Below are positions 16,001 to 21,870 of a DNA stretch of 33,631 nucleotides, piece after piece (positions within the stretch are counted from its first letter, which is position 1; each line of letters opens with the position of its first letter). The position numbers were made by a program, and so were the translations under genes. The notes under the pieces are model-generated. The model saw nothing but the letters and a program-made list of their open reading frames with translations, was not told the DNA's origin and made no database searches. Origin of the DNA: Bacteroidales bacterium (lineage in GTDB: Bacteria > Bacteroidota > Bacteroidia > Bacteroidales > UBA932); the NCBI GenBank assembly GCA_024689525.1, contig JAILDI010000031.1, positions 1 to 33,631 of the forward strand, in the 5' to 3' direction.

Positions 16001-16081
16001 TTCGGAAAGGCCGGTGAGCAGATGCGTAGCCGTATGGGGCCCGGACGTGGTGGCCCTATGGGCGGCGGCCCACGTTTCTAG
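13076..16081 (+). CDS. TonB-dependent-receptor-like outer-membrane beta-barrel protein
   Basis: This 1001-residue protein has a signal peptide (MKTRLVKFITLLAAVLVSMA...SLQASAQ), a carboxypeptidase-regulatory-like beta-sandwich at about residues 30-115 (VKVHLIDASDGEPLSFATVS..., LKAELLGYVTYSKEI) and a plug-like region (DMLVDLLKKLPGIEVSEDGT, NKITIGGKTFFLDDP, IPAKLIEKVKVVKK). A long outer-membrane beta-barrel of the OMP_b-brl_3 type follows, ending in a terminal Phe as expected for Bam-dependent insertion. There is no SusD partner, so a polysaccharide-uptake role is not supported. A Met/Gly-rich segment (SMMNSMMGGGGGMGRG, near residue 305-320) and a Met/Gly/Arg-rich C-terminus are unusual. The ATG at 13076 gives a proper signal peptide; 13046 does not. 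The stop overlaps that of lnt. Confidence 0.85.
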   Translation: MKTRLVKFITLLAAVLVSMALSLQASAQTHHNVKVHLIDASDGEPLSFATVSVTSTRGGSPKYVLSDTDGHAVIEKVKSGTYTLKAELLGYVTYSKEITVGTKELDLGDIKMEVDAQYITAAEVTATGNPVVIKKDTVEYNAASFRPTDNDMLVDLLKKLPGIEVSEDGTITSNGETINKITIGGKTFFLDDPQLASQNIPAKLIEKVKVVKKKSEQAEFTGIDDGEDETVIDLSVKKGMMNGVFGNAMAGGGHDIPSAPLTFNDGDWRWQTAFMGGRFSEDSQISIILNGNNTNNRGFNDMSGSMMNSMMGGGGGMGRGQGGFGRGGNGITTSWMGGVNGTWDLFDKKMELGGNYLYNGTINEVEEQTYKETYLDDYTLISNNDGSSRRFTDGHRFGIRMEHKFSENTSILFQPQFNFGRGNFDQLSVFDTHKADALGTNKTNDGFTHNTGENRNWQTRGFLLFRQRLGIPGRTLSANVDWSLSNNFLDGYNQSITNTAFNADGDAIATDFVNQRIDQESLSRAVGTRLVYTEPLGNYFYLEGSYNIRWNRSESIKDVYNSSAGYDFTVNPVFMQYLNQGESKDDTYSNSIINSSLNQNIGLAFMYQREKLRAQLGMSAVPTDTYNNTNGKTYESHVWNFAPRAMFFYDFNDNSNMRLFYWGRSSQPSTSQLMPVMDNSNPLSMSLGNPYLRPYFNHGMRSNFEYSLKQKFFTARLNMDGNYTQSPITNAVWYDMNGRSYSFPVNGDDTFNGNVRLMINAPIAKSKFSVSNTIRVSYSKNGSYIGRSSLDMSGYFDANSEFDYEKFHSDYFDGNHFSSAWDNDFQANTTRSLGVFDRARVTYRSDNLEVILGGRTRFSKPWYTVQAQVDPTWANQVNASINWTVNYQLGLEIGTDADYNWYRGYTTPQPSELVWNATMSMPVFKRMGTIAIKAYDILDQAKNLTVTDTENYHQEVRNNTLGRYVIVSFTMRFGNFGKAGEQMRSRMGPGRGGPMGGGPRF

Positions 16082-17718
16082 CGCTTCTTCTTAGGGCGGA
16101 AGACGGCGGCGGCAAGCAGGAGGATGAAGGCGAATACGCCCAGCCTTCCAACGATGTCGCCATAACGGACAAAGAAAGTCGTGCGGTTCGAAAGGGCCGC
16201 ACGGCCTGTTATTATGGCCCGCTCCCAGCAGGGACCCTGCTGGAGTATCTTTCCATCCGGGGCGATGATAGCGCTGATGCCGGTGTTGGCGCAGCGGACG
16301 ACCGTCCTGCCGGTTTCGATGGCGCGCAGGCGGCTGAAGGAGAAGTGCTGCCTGTAGCCGGATGTGTCTCCCCACCAGGCGTCGTTGGTAATCACGATGA
16401 TCATCTGCGCTCCATCGCGTACATATCCGGCGCAATAGTCTCCGTACACGGATTCGTAGCAGATGGGAACTCCGAAACTGAACCGGGTGTCGCCGCTGAT
16501 GAAATGCAGGGATCTTGCCGGGCTGCCCTGGTCGGCGCATTTGCCCATAAGGCCCCCTCCAAAGAGGTTTTCAAGTGGTACGAAAATCTTGGGATAGGGC
16601 GTGAGCTCCGTGCCGGGAACAAGTTTGCCCTTGTGGAAGATCTCGCAGCGGCGGGTCGTGTCAGTGATTATTGCCGTGTTGTGGGAGAGGTACCACATAT
16701 GCTTGCGGTTTCCGTCGATGTGGGTTTCTCCCATATCGTAGGCCAGGATGTTGGGCCGGCGGACCGAATAGATGCGGTTGTATGCCGATGCGCCGAACAG
16801 GATATTGCAGGAGGGATGCTCCTGAAGCCATTCCTGGAAGCGGTTGAAGGTTACGTTGAAGTCGTAGTCCTCCAGGATGAAGCGGTCGGTGAATGTTTCC
16901 GGGCCGATGACCAGGCAGGGCTCGTCGGCGGAGAAGAAGGCGTCCTCCTTCTCCAGCTGGGCCATAAAGATATCGTCCTGCTGGACGCGGCTGAGGGCCC
17001 CGTGCTTCTCGTAAGGATCCAGATTGGGCTGGATCATCGCCACTTTGATCTCAGGCCCTTCGGCGGGCTTTGAAGGGATGCAGGCCGACCATATCATAGG
17101 CCCGAATACCGCCACTGCGGTTCCGGCTATCGCTGCGGCCCTTGCCTTGGAGTTCCATTGCTTGAACTTCCCATCGACCAGAGAGACCAGCAGGCCGAAA
17201 ACGGCAAGGTTGGAGGCCCAGATCCAGAGCGAACCGCCAAGATGGCCGGTGACCTTATACCACTGCACAAGGCCGGTTGTGTTGGCAAAAGAGTTGCCCA
17301 GGACCAGCCAGGGCCAGGAAATCTCCGCGACGCTGAGGTAATACTTTTCCCAGGCGATCCAGGCCGATGCAAGAAGAAGGTATGGGAGTACACCGCCTTT
17401 GAAGCGGCGCCTGCTCCAACGGAAGAGGGCGAAGACGAGGGACATCTGCAGGGCATTCGCGGCTATGGCGAAGACAGCGCCGCCCACAGTGGCGTTGGCC
17501 ACCCACCAGGTGGTTACGGCGTTCCACAGCAGGAAGCACAGGAAGTGCCACCACCAGATGTGCTTCTTTCCCCGTTTATCCGCTATGTATTCCAGGCAGA
17601 GCAGGGGAACGAAGCCGAACAGTGCCACCCAGCCCGTTCCAGGTACCAGGAAAGGCAGGCTCATAAGCAGGGTGAACAGTAGCGCCAGCAGGCAAAAGCT
17701 AATCGTTTCCTTCTTCAT
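16078..17718 (-). CDS. lnt: Apolipoprotein N-acyltransferase
   Basis: This enzyme N-acylates the lipidated cysteine of lipoproteins in the inner membrane, the last step of lipoprotein maturation. About 546 residues, with a membrane half of seven or eight helices and a periplasmic nitrilase domain. The nitrilase triad is visible: Glu near 274 (VIGPETF), Lys near 363 (HKGKLVPGTE, replacing the usual K..LVPFGE) and Cys near 420 (GVPICYESVYGDY). The ATG at 17718 is preferred to a GTG at 17724. The stop shares the CTAG palindrome with the convergent outer-membrane protein gene. A -7 box ends 5 nt from the ATG. Confidence 0.93.
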   Translation of the reverse strand: MKKETISFCLLALLFTLLMSLPFLVPGTGWVALFGFVPLLCLEYIADKRGKKHIWWWHFLCFLLWNAVTTWWVANATVGGAVFAIAANALQMSLVFALFRWSRRRFKGGVLPYLLLASAWIAWEKYYLSVAEISWPWLVLGNSFANTTGLVQWYKVTGHLGGSLWIWASNLAVFGLLVSLVDGKFKQWNSKARAAAIAGTAVAVFGPMIWSACIPSKPAEGPEIKVAMIQPNLDPYEKHGALSRVQQDDIFMAQLEKEDAFFSADEPCLVIGPETFTDRFILEDYDFNVTFNRFQEWLQEHPSCNILFGASAYNRIYSVRRPNILAYDMGETHIDGNRKHMWYLSHNTAIITDTTRRCEIFHKGKLVPGTELTPYPKIFVPLENLFGGGLMGKCADQGSPARSLHFISGDTRFSFGVPICYESVYGDYCAGYVRDGAQMIIVITNDAWWGDTSGYRQHFSFSRLRAIETGRTVVRCANTGISAIIAPDGKILQQGPCWERAIITGRAALSNRTTFFVRYGDIVGRLGVFAFILLLAAAVFRPKKKR

Positions 17719-17723
17719 AAACA

Positions 17724-17731
17724 CAAAGGTA
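17724..17731 (-). promoter_or_regulatory. -7 promoter box for lnt
   Basis: The minus strand reads TACCTTTG, matching TAnnTTTG. It ends 5 nt before the ATG at 17718, so the transcript would be leaderless or nearly so. No clear TTTG -33 element is seen at the right distance. On the plus strand an imperfect TATATTCG (17746-17753) could serve the divergent PASTA gene. Confidence 0.5.
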
Positions 17732-17773
17732 TGAATAATTTTTCGTATATTCGCAGGTTAATTGATTACACGT

Positions 17774-18553
17774 ATGGCCGGAAAAATCAAATTGAACTGG
17801 ATAACCAAGAACCTCATCGCCGCGGCAGCCGTCCTGCTGGTGCTGTTCCTGCTGGTGAAGTTCGGGCTCGATATCATTACGCGCCACAATATGACGGTGG
17901 AAGTGCCGGACCTGACCAACGTATCGGTGGAGGAGGCGGAAAGCATAGCAGCAAAGGGCCACGTGGGCGTTAAAGTTACGGACTCCGTGTTCATCTACCG
18001 CCTGCCCGCAGGTGTGGTATACCGCCAGAATCCCCAGGCCGGCGCCATCGTAAAGCGCGGCCGCAAGATATTCCTCACCATCAATTCCGTGGAGCCCAAG
18101 AAGGTGGCGATGCCCAATCTTATCGGCTATTCCATCCTTGAGGCAAAGGCGGAACTGGACAACCGCGGCCTGGTTATGGGCAAGCTCACGTATCAGCCGG
18201 ATATCGCCACCAACCGTGTGCTCAGGCAGCAGTACCGCGGAAGGACGATGCCTCCGGGTGAGCCTATCGTGAGCGGTTCCACCATCGACCTTACCCTTGG
18301 TCTGGCACGTACGGAAAGCACCACCCGCGTTCCTGCGGTCGTGGGCCTCAAGTACGTGGCCGCCATCGACGCCCTTCACGACAAATATCTGAATGTGGGC
18401 AAGGCGACGTTCGATGCGGGCATACGCACGTATGCGGATTCCCTGAACGCCGTCGTTTACAAGCAGGATCCGGAGAAGTCCGCCTCAAGGAAACTGGGCT
18501 CTGCCGTGAACCTGTATCTTACCCTGGACCCTGAAAAAGTGCCCAAGAAATAA
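17774..18553 (+). CDS. PASTA-domain membrane protein
   Basis: A 259-residue protein with a short cytoplasmic N-terminus, one transmembrane helix at about residues 15-35 (LIAAAAVLLVLFLLVKFGLD) and three extracytoplasmic PASTA repeats, each starting at a V/MP.L.G/NVS-type motif: VPDLTNVSVEEAESIA, MPNLIGYSILEAKAEL and VPAVVGLKYVAAIDAL. PASTA repeats bind peptidoglycan fragments or mediate interactions in division proteins and kinases, but no kinase or transpeptidase domain is attached here. The ATG at 17774 is chosen; an in-frame TTG lies 12 nt upstream. The stop TAA overlaps the rluD ATG by one base (TAATG), so the two are translationally coupled, a common Bacteroidota arrangement. Its role in cell-wall synthesis is inferred only. 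Confidence 0.88.
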   Translation: MAGKIKLNWITKNLIAAAAVLLVLFLLVKFGLDIITRHNMTVEVPDLTNVSVEEAESIAAKGHVGVKVTDSVFIYRLPAGVVYRQNPQAGAIVKRGRKIFLTINSVEPKKVAMPNLIGYSILEAKAELDNRGLVMGKLTYQPDIATNRVLRQQYRGRTMPPGEPIVSGSTIDLTLGLARTESTTRVPAVVGLKYVAAIDALHDKYLNVGKATFDAGIRTYADSLNAVVYKQDPEKSASRKLGSAVNLYLTLDPEKVPKK

Positions 18554-19575
18554 TGGACCGCAGCGGGGAAGAAGATCTCCTGTTTGAACATTTCCGTCTG
18601 ACCGCCGACAAAGGCCAGGCGCCCCTTCGCGTTGACAAGTTCATCGCCACGCATCAGGAAGGCACCTCGCGCCATCGCGTGCAGCTGGCTATCAAGGCCG
18701 GCTACGTGCTGGTGAACGATGTCGTGGCCAAGGCCAACACTATCATCCGCCCCTGCGATGTCATCCGCTTCGTTATGCCATATGAGAGGCGCGGAGTGGA
18801 GATACTCCCGGAAGACATTCCCTTGAACATCGTCTTCGAGGACGAAGATATGATAATCATCGACAAGCCCGCCGGAATGGTTGTCCATCCCGGTCACGGG
18901 AACTACGACGGCACGCTCCTGAACGCCCTGGCCTTCCATCTGGGCATCAAGCAGCTGGCCGATGAGGGCGATGAAAGGATGGGGATGCTGGTCCACCGCA
19001 TCGACAAGGATACGAGCGGGCTGCTGGTTGTGGCCAAGAACCCGGAGGCCCAGATGAATCTGGCCGCCCAGTTCTTCGACCACAGCATCGACAGGCTGTA
19101 TACCGCAGTGGTGTGGGGCAATATCACGGAGGATGAGGGGACGATATCCGGCACCATCGGCCGGGACCCCAACGACAGGCTGCGCTTCCGGGTTTTCGAC
19201 GATCCGGAGAAGGGCAAATGGGCTGTTACCCATTACCGCGTTCTGGAGCGGTACGGCTTCATTACCGTGGTGGAATGCAGGCTGGAGACGGGGCGCACGC
19301 ATCAGATCCGCGTTCATATGTCGTCCATCGGGCATCCTCTTTTCAATGACGAGAGGTATGGCGGGGCGGAGATCCGTCAGGGGACGATTTATGCGAAATA
19401 CCGCCAGTTCATCAAGAACTGCTTCGAACTGTGCCCCAGGCAGGCCCTCCACGCAAGGACGCTGGGCGTCACGCACCCGCGCACGGGTGAAAGAATATGG
19501 TTTGAATCACCGCTTCCGCCGGATATGTCGGGCCTCATTGCCAAATGGCGGGATTATGTGGCGGCGATGAAGTAA
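18553..19575 (+). CDS. rluD: RluA-family 23S rRNA pseudouridine synthase (RluD type)
   Basis: A 340-residue enzyme that isomerises uridines in 23S rRNA. An N-terminal S4 RNA-binding domain is seen at about residues 20-75 (LRVDKFIATH, RHRVQLAIKAGYVLVNDVVAKAN). The catalytic domain has IIDKPAGMVVHPGHGNYDGTL, the signature HRIDKDTSGLLVVAKN with catalytic Asp151, and ETGRTHQIRVH. The combination and length fit RluD/RluC-type enzymes; exact target uridines cannot be read from sequence. It is coupled to the PASTA gene by a one-base start/stop overlap. A strong bidirectional terminator follows. Confidence 0.9.
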   Translation: MDRSGEEDLLFEHFRLTADKGQAPLRVDKFIATHQEGTSRHRVQLAIKAGYVLVNDVVAKANTIIRPCDVIRFVMPYERRGVEILPEDIPLNIVFEDEDMIIIDKPAGMVVHPGHGNYDGTLLNALAFHLGIKQLADEGDERMGMLVHRIDKDTSGLLVVAKNPEAQMNLAAQFFDHSIDRLYTAVVWGNITEDEGTISGTIGRDPNDRLRFRVFDDPEKGKWAVTHYRVLERYGFITVVECRLETGRTHQIRVHMSSIGHPLFNDERYGGAEIRQGTIYAKYRQFIKNCFELCPRQALHARTLGVTHPRTGERIWFESPLPPDMSGLIAKWRDYVAAMK

Positions 19576-19615
19576 AAAAAAGAGAGGAGCTCTTACTCGA
19601 GCTTCTCTCCTTTTT
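19574..19615. terminator. Bidirectional terminator between rluD and rng
   Basis: GAGAGGAGCTC (19582-19592), loop TTACTC, GAGCTTCTCTC (19599-19609) gives an 11-bp stem with one G-T wobble. T5 follows on the plus strand (19611-19615) and T8 on the minus strand (A8 at 19574-19581). The stop codon of rng lies in the loop, and one arm encodes its last residues, EKLE. Confidence 0.88.
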
Positions 19616-21158
19616 CATTGAACATTTCATGTTGCAGGACCGTGAAGTCCGTGACTTCCTCGATGCCAAGTTTAATCTTGTACCTTTTGCGCCACTTGGA
19701 CAGGTAAGAGTTGAATAAGCCTCGCTTCAGGTAAGCGCCCAGGATGGGGCTGGTCTTGATCGTAATGTTGCGCAGGCCCTTTTCTATCACGAAATAGGAT
19801 ATGCGCCTTTCAATTTCTTCGTCGATCACCACGCTGGACTGTATCTTTCCGGTGCCGTGGCACACGGGACACTGTTCCATAGTGTTGATCTCAGTTACGG
19901 GACGTATGCGCTGCCTTGTTATCTGCATAAGACCGAACTTGGTGAGCGGCAGCACGTTGTGCTTGGCCCTGTCGGCCTCCATCAGATCCTGCATATACTT
20001 GTGGAGGTTGTTGCGGTGCTCGATGTTTTCCATGTCGATGAAATCCACGATCACTATGCCTCCCATATCGCGCAGGCGCAGCTGGCGGGCAATTTCTTCC
20101 GCTGCCATCCGGTTCACCTCATAGGAGTTCTGCTCCTGGTCCGATGTCTTGGTGCGGATTCCGCTGTTTACGTCAATGACGTTCAGTGCTTCCGTGGTTT
20201 CAATGACCAGATAAGCTCCCTGACGCATCGGAACCACCTTGCCGAACGAACCCTTTATCTGACGCGTGACCTCGAAATGGTCGAAGATGGGCTGCTTGCC
20301 GTCGTACAGGTGCACAATCTTCTCCTGTTCCGGAGAGATGAGGGAGATGTACTTGCGGGCCTCGTCGGCCACCTTTGCATCGTTAATGTAGATGTTTGAG
20401 AAGGAATCGTTCAAAAGATCCCTCAGAACCGTGGTGGTTTTGCTGTATTCGGTGAACAGCAGCTGGATGGACTTGTCCTTTGCAATCTTCTGCCAGGAGC
20501 TTTCCCATTTCTCTATGAGCGACTGTGTCTCGTTTACCAGCGTGGCGGCGTTCTTGCCTTCCGCGGCGGTGCGGATGATGGCTCCGTAGTTCTTGGGAAG
20601 TATGCTCTTGACTAGTGTCTCAAGACGGCGTTTCTCCTCCTTGGAGGCAATCTTCTGGGAGATTGACACTTTCTCCGTGAAAGGGAGAAGCACTATGTTT
20701 CGTCCTGCTAATGAAATTTCCGCAGTCAGTCTTGAACCTTTGGTGGAAATAGGCTCCTTGACAATCTGGGCGATCACCATCTGGCCGGGGCTCAGGATTC
20801 CTTCGATCCGGCCCTCCTTGGGGAGGGGAGTACCGAGTTCGATCTGGCTGTACAGGTCCGCGGGATTCACGTTCTTGTTGAGCCGCTTTACGAACTGGTC
20901 GAATGCGTCGAAATACAGACCCAGGTCGAGATAATGGATGAAGGCTTCTTTCTTGTCGCCGATGTCCACGAAGGCAGCATTGAGGGAAGGCAGGATTTTC
21001 TTCACCCTTCCGAGGTGAACGTCTCCCACTGAAAAATTCTCCCCAGTGCTGGACTCAGTGTTGTACTCGATCAGCCTGTGGTTCTCCATCAGGGCGATGT
21101 GTACGCTCGTCGGCTTTACGTCGACGATTAAATCCTTGTCCGGTTTCTCAGACTCCAT
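19593..21158 (-). CDS. rng: Ribonuclease G/E family endoribonuclease
   Basis: A 521-residue endonuclease of rRNA maturation and mRNA decay. An N-terminal S1 domain with an RNase-H-like insertion is recognisable (GRVKKILPSLNAAFVDIGDKKEAFIHY). The DNase-I-like catalytic core has Asp residues in LNVIDVNSG and IVIVDFIDM. The zinc-link CPVCHGTG lies at about residue 429, followed by the small domain. It lacks the long C-terminal degradosome scaffold of E. coli RNase E and so is RNase G-like. The ATG at 21158 gives MESEKPDKDLIVDVKP. The upstream region contains a terminator hairpin (21184-21215) and a 15-bp palindrome (21229-21243). Its 3' end is built into a bidirectional terminator. Confidence 0.92.
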   Translation of the reverse strand: MESEKPDKDLIVDVKPTSVHIALMENHRLIEYNTESSTGENFSVGDVHLGRVKKILPSLNAAFVDIGDKKEAFIHYLDLGLYFDAFDQFVKRLNKNVNPADLYSQIELGTPLPKEGRIEGILSPGQMVIAQIVKEPISTKGSRLTAEISLAGRNIVLLPFTEKVSISQKIASKEEKRRLETLVKSILPKNYGAIIRTAAEGKNAATLVNETQSLIEKWESSWQKIAKDKSIQLLFTEYSKTTTVLRDLLNDSFSNIYINDAKVADEARKYISLISPEQEKIVHLYDGKQPIFDHFEVTRQIKGSFGKVVPMRQGAYLVIETTEALNVIDVNSGIRTKTSDQEQNSYEVNRMAAEEIARQLRLRDMGGIVIVDFIDMENIEHRNNLHKYMQDLMEADRAKHNVLPLTKFGLMQITRQRIRPVTEINTMEQCPVCHGTGKIQSSVVIDEEIERRISYFVIEKGLRNITIKTSPILGAYLKRGLFNSYLSKWRKRYKIKLGIEEVTDFTVLQHEMFNEKGEKLE

Positions 21159-21183
21159 CGGGAATTTAAATTAGTACATGACA

Positions 21184-21215
21184 AAAGGGCCTCCGGGTTG
21201 TCCGGCCGGCCCTTT
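21184..21215 (-). terminator. Terminator hairpin after the HU/small basic protein genes
   Basis: AAAGGGCC (21184-21191) pairs with GGCCCTTT (21208-21215), with an inner CCGG/CCGG pairing. On the minus strand the stem ends in TTTT, so it should stop transcripts from the HU operon before rng. Confidence 0.6.
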
Positions 21216-21228
21216 CTTTCGGGTGGGA

Positions 21229-21243
21229 CTGCTAAAATGGCAG
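21229..21243. promoter_or_regulatory. 15-bp near-palindrome upstream of rng
   Basis: CTGCTAAAATGGCAG. Its reverse complement differs at only one position from the perfect palindrome CTGCCATTTTGGCAG upstream of lon (21823-21837). It lies about 70 nt upstream of the rng start on the minus strand, just before the terminator hairpin. Candidate binding site of a shared regulator; the regulator is not known. Confidence 0.4.
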
Positions 21244-21263
21244 ACTCGGCTGGAAGTAATTAT

Positions 21264-21353
21264 TTACTTCTTCTTATGTCTGTTTTTGCGCAAGCGCTTT
21301 TTACGCTTGTGCGTAGCCATTTTATGTCTCTTTCTCTTTTTACCGCTAGGCAT
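21264..21353 (-). CDS. 29-residue basic protein, COX24/AURKAIP1 (bS22-like) family
   Basis: The short frame starts ATG at 21353 and ends TAA at 21264-21266, encoding MPSGKKRKRHKMATHKRKKR followed by LRKNRHKKK. More than half of the residues are Lys or Arg. Very similar tiny proteins are conserved across Bacteroidota and are annotated as AURKAIP1/COX24-domain proteins, related to mitochondrial mS38 and actinobacterial bS22, so it is probably a small ribosomal-subunit protein that binds rRNA (inference from family). It lies 21 nt after HU on the same strand and is followed by a terminator. The gene is easily missed because of its size. Confidence 0.8.
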   Translation of the reverse strand: MPSGKKRKRHKMATHKRKKRLRKNRHKKK

Positions 21354-21374
21354 AATTAATAGTTGTTTGGTGAT

Positions 21375-21653
21375 TTATTTCTCCTTCACCGCGTTCACGA
21401 ACACCTTTGCGGGCTTGAATGCCGGGATGTTGTGTGCCGGAATGGTGATGGTGGTGTGTTTTGTAATATTGCGTGCGGCCTTCTCTGCGCGGCGTTTGAT
21501 GATGAAACTGCCGAAACCACGGAGATAGACGGGCTCACCTGCGATGATGGAACCCTTCACGACCTTTGTGAATTCTTCAATAACATTCAGTACCTGTACT
21601 TTCTCAATGCCTGTCGCTTTTGCAACTTCACTGACAATGTCTGCTTTTGTCAT
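21375..21653 (-). CDS. HU/IHF family DNA-binding protein
   Basis: A 92-residue nucleoid protein that bends DNA as a dimer. Begins MTKADIVSEVAKATGIEK, with the family signature GEPVYLRGFGSFIIKRR at about residues 39-55 and the DNA-inserting arm ARNITKHTTITIPAHNIPAFKP near 60-82, including the conserved Pro at its tip. Start, length and motif spacing are all typical. The ATG at 21653 follows an A/T-rich leader in which TATTTTTTTG, a -7-like sequence two bases too long, ends 5 nt before the ATG. Shares a transcript with the 29-residue basic protein downstream. Confidence 0.93.
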   Translation of the reverse strand: MTKADIVSEVAKATGIEKVQVLNVIEEFTKVVKGSIIAGEPVYLRGFGSFIIKRRAEKAARNITKHTTITIPAHNIPAFKPAKVFVNAVKEK

Positions 21654-21822
21654 AACTCAAAAAAATATTATTATGTAGGTTAGTGTGTGTTCTTACGAAT
21701 CGGAGTGCAAATTTAGACTATTTTTTTTGATTTCCAAAACATTGAGTGCCCTTTTTCGGATATTTGGGCCTTTGGCATAATGATTGACCATATAGTGCCC
21801 TCGGATTAGACAGGGATATTTT

Positions 21823-21837
21823 CTGCCATTTTGGCAG
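21823..21837. promoter_or_regulatory. 15-bp perfect palindrome upstream of lon
   Basis: CTGCCATTTTGGCAG: 6-bp arms and a 3-bp centre, ending 33 nt before the lon ATG. A copy with one mismatch lies upstream of rng. Since lon is a heat- and stress-induced protease in many bacteria, this is a candidate operator for a stress regulator (inference). Confidence 0.5.
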
Positions 21838-21870
21838 TATGGTATATCCGTACCCGCTCAGATAACGTTT

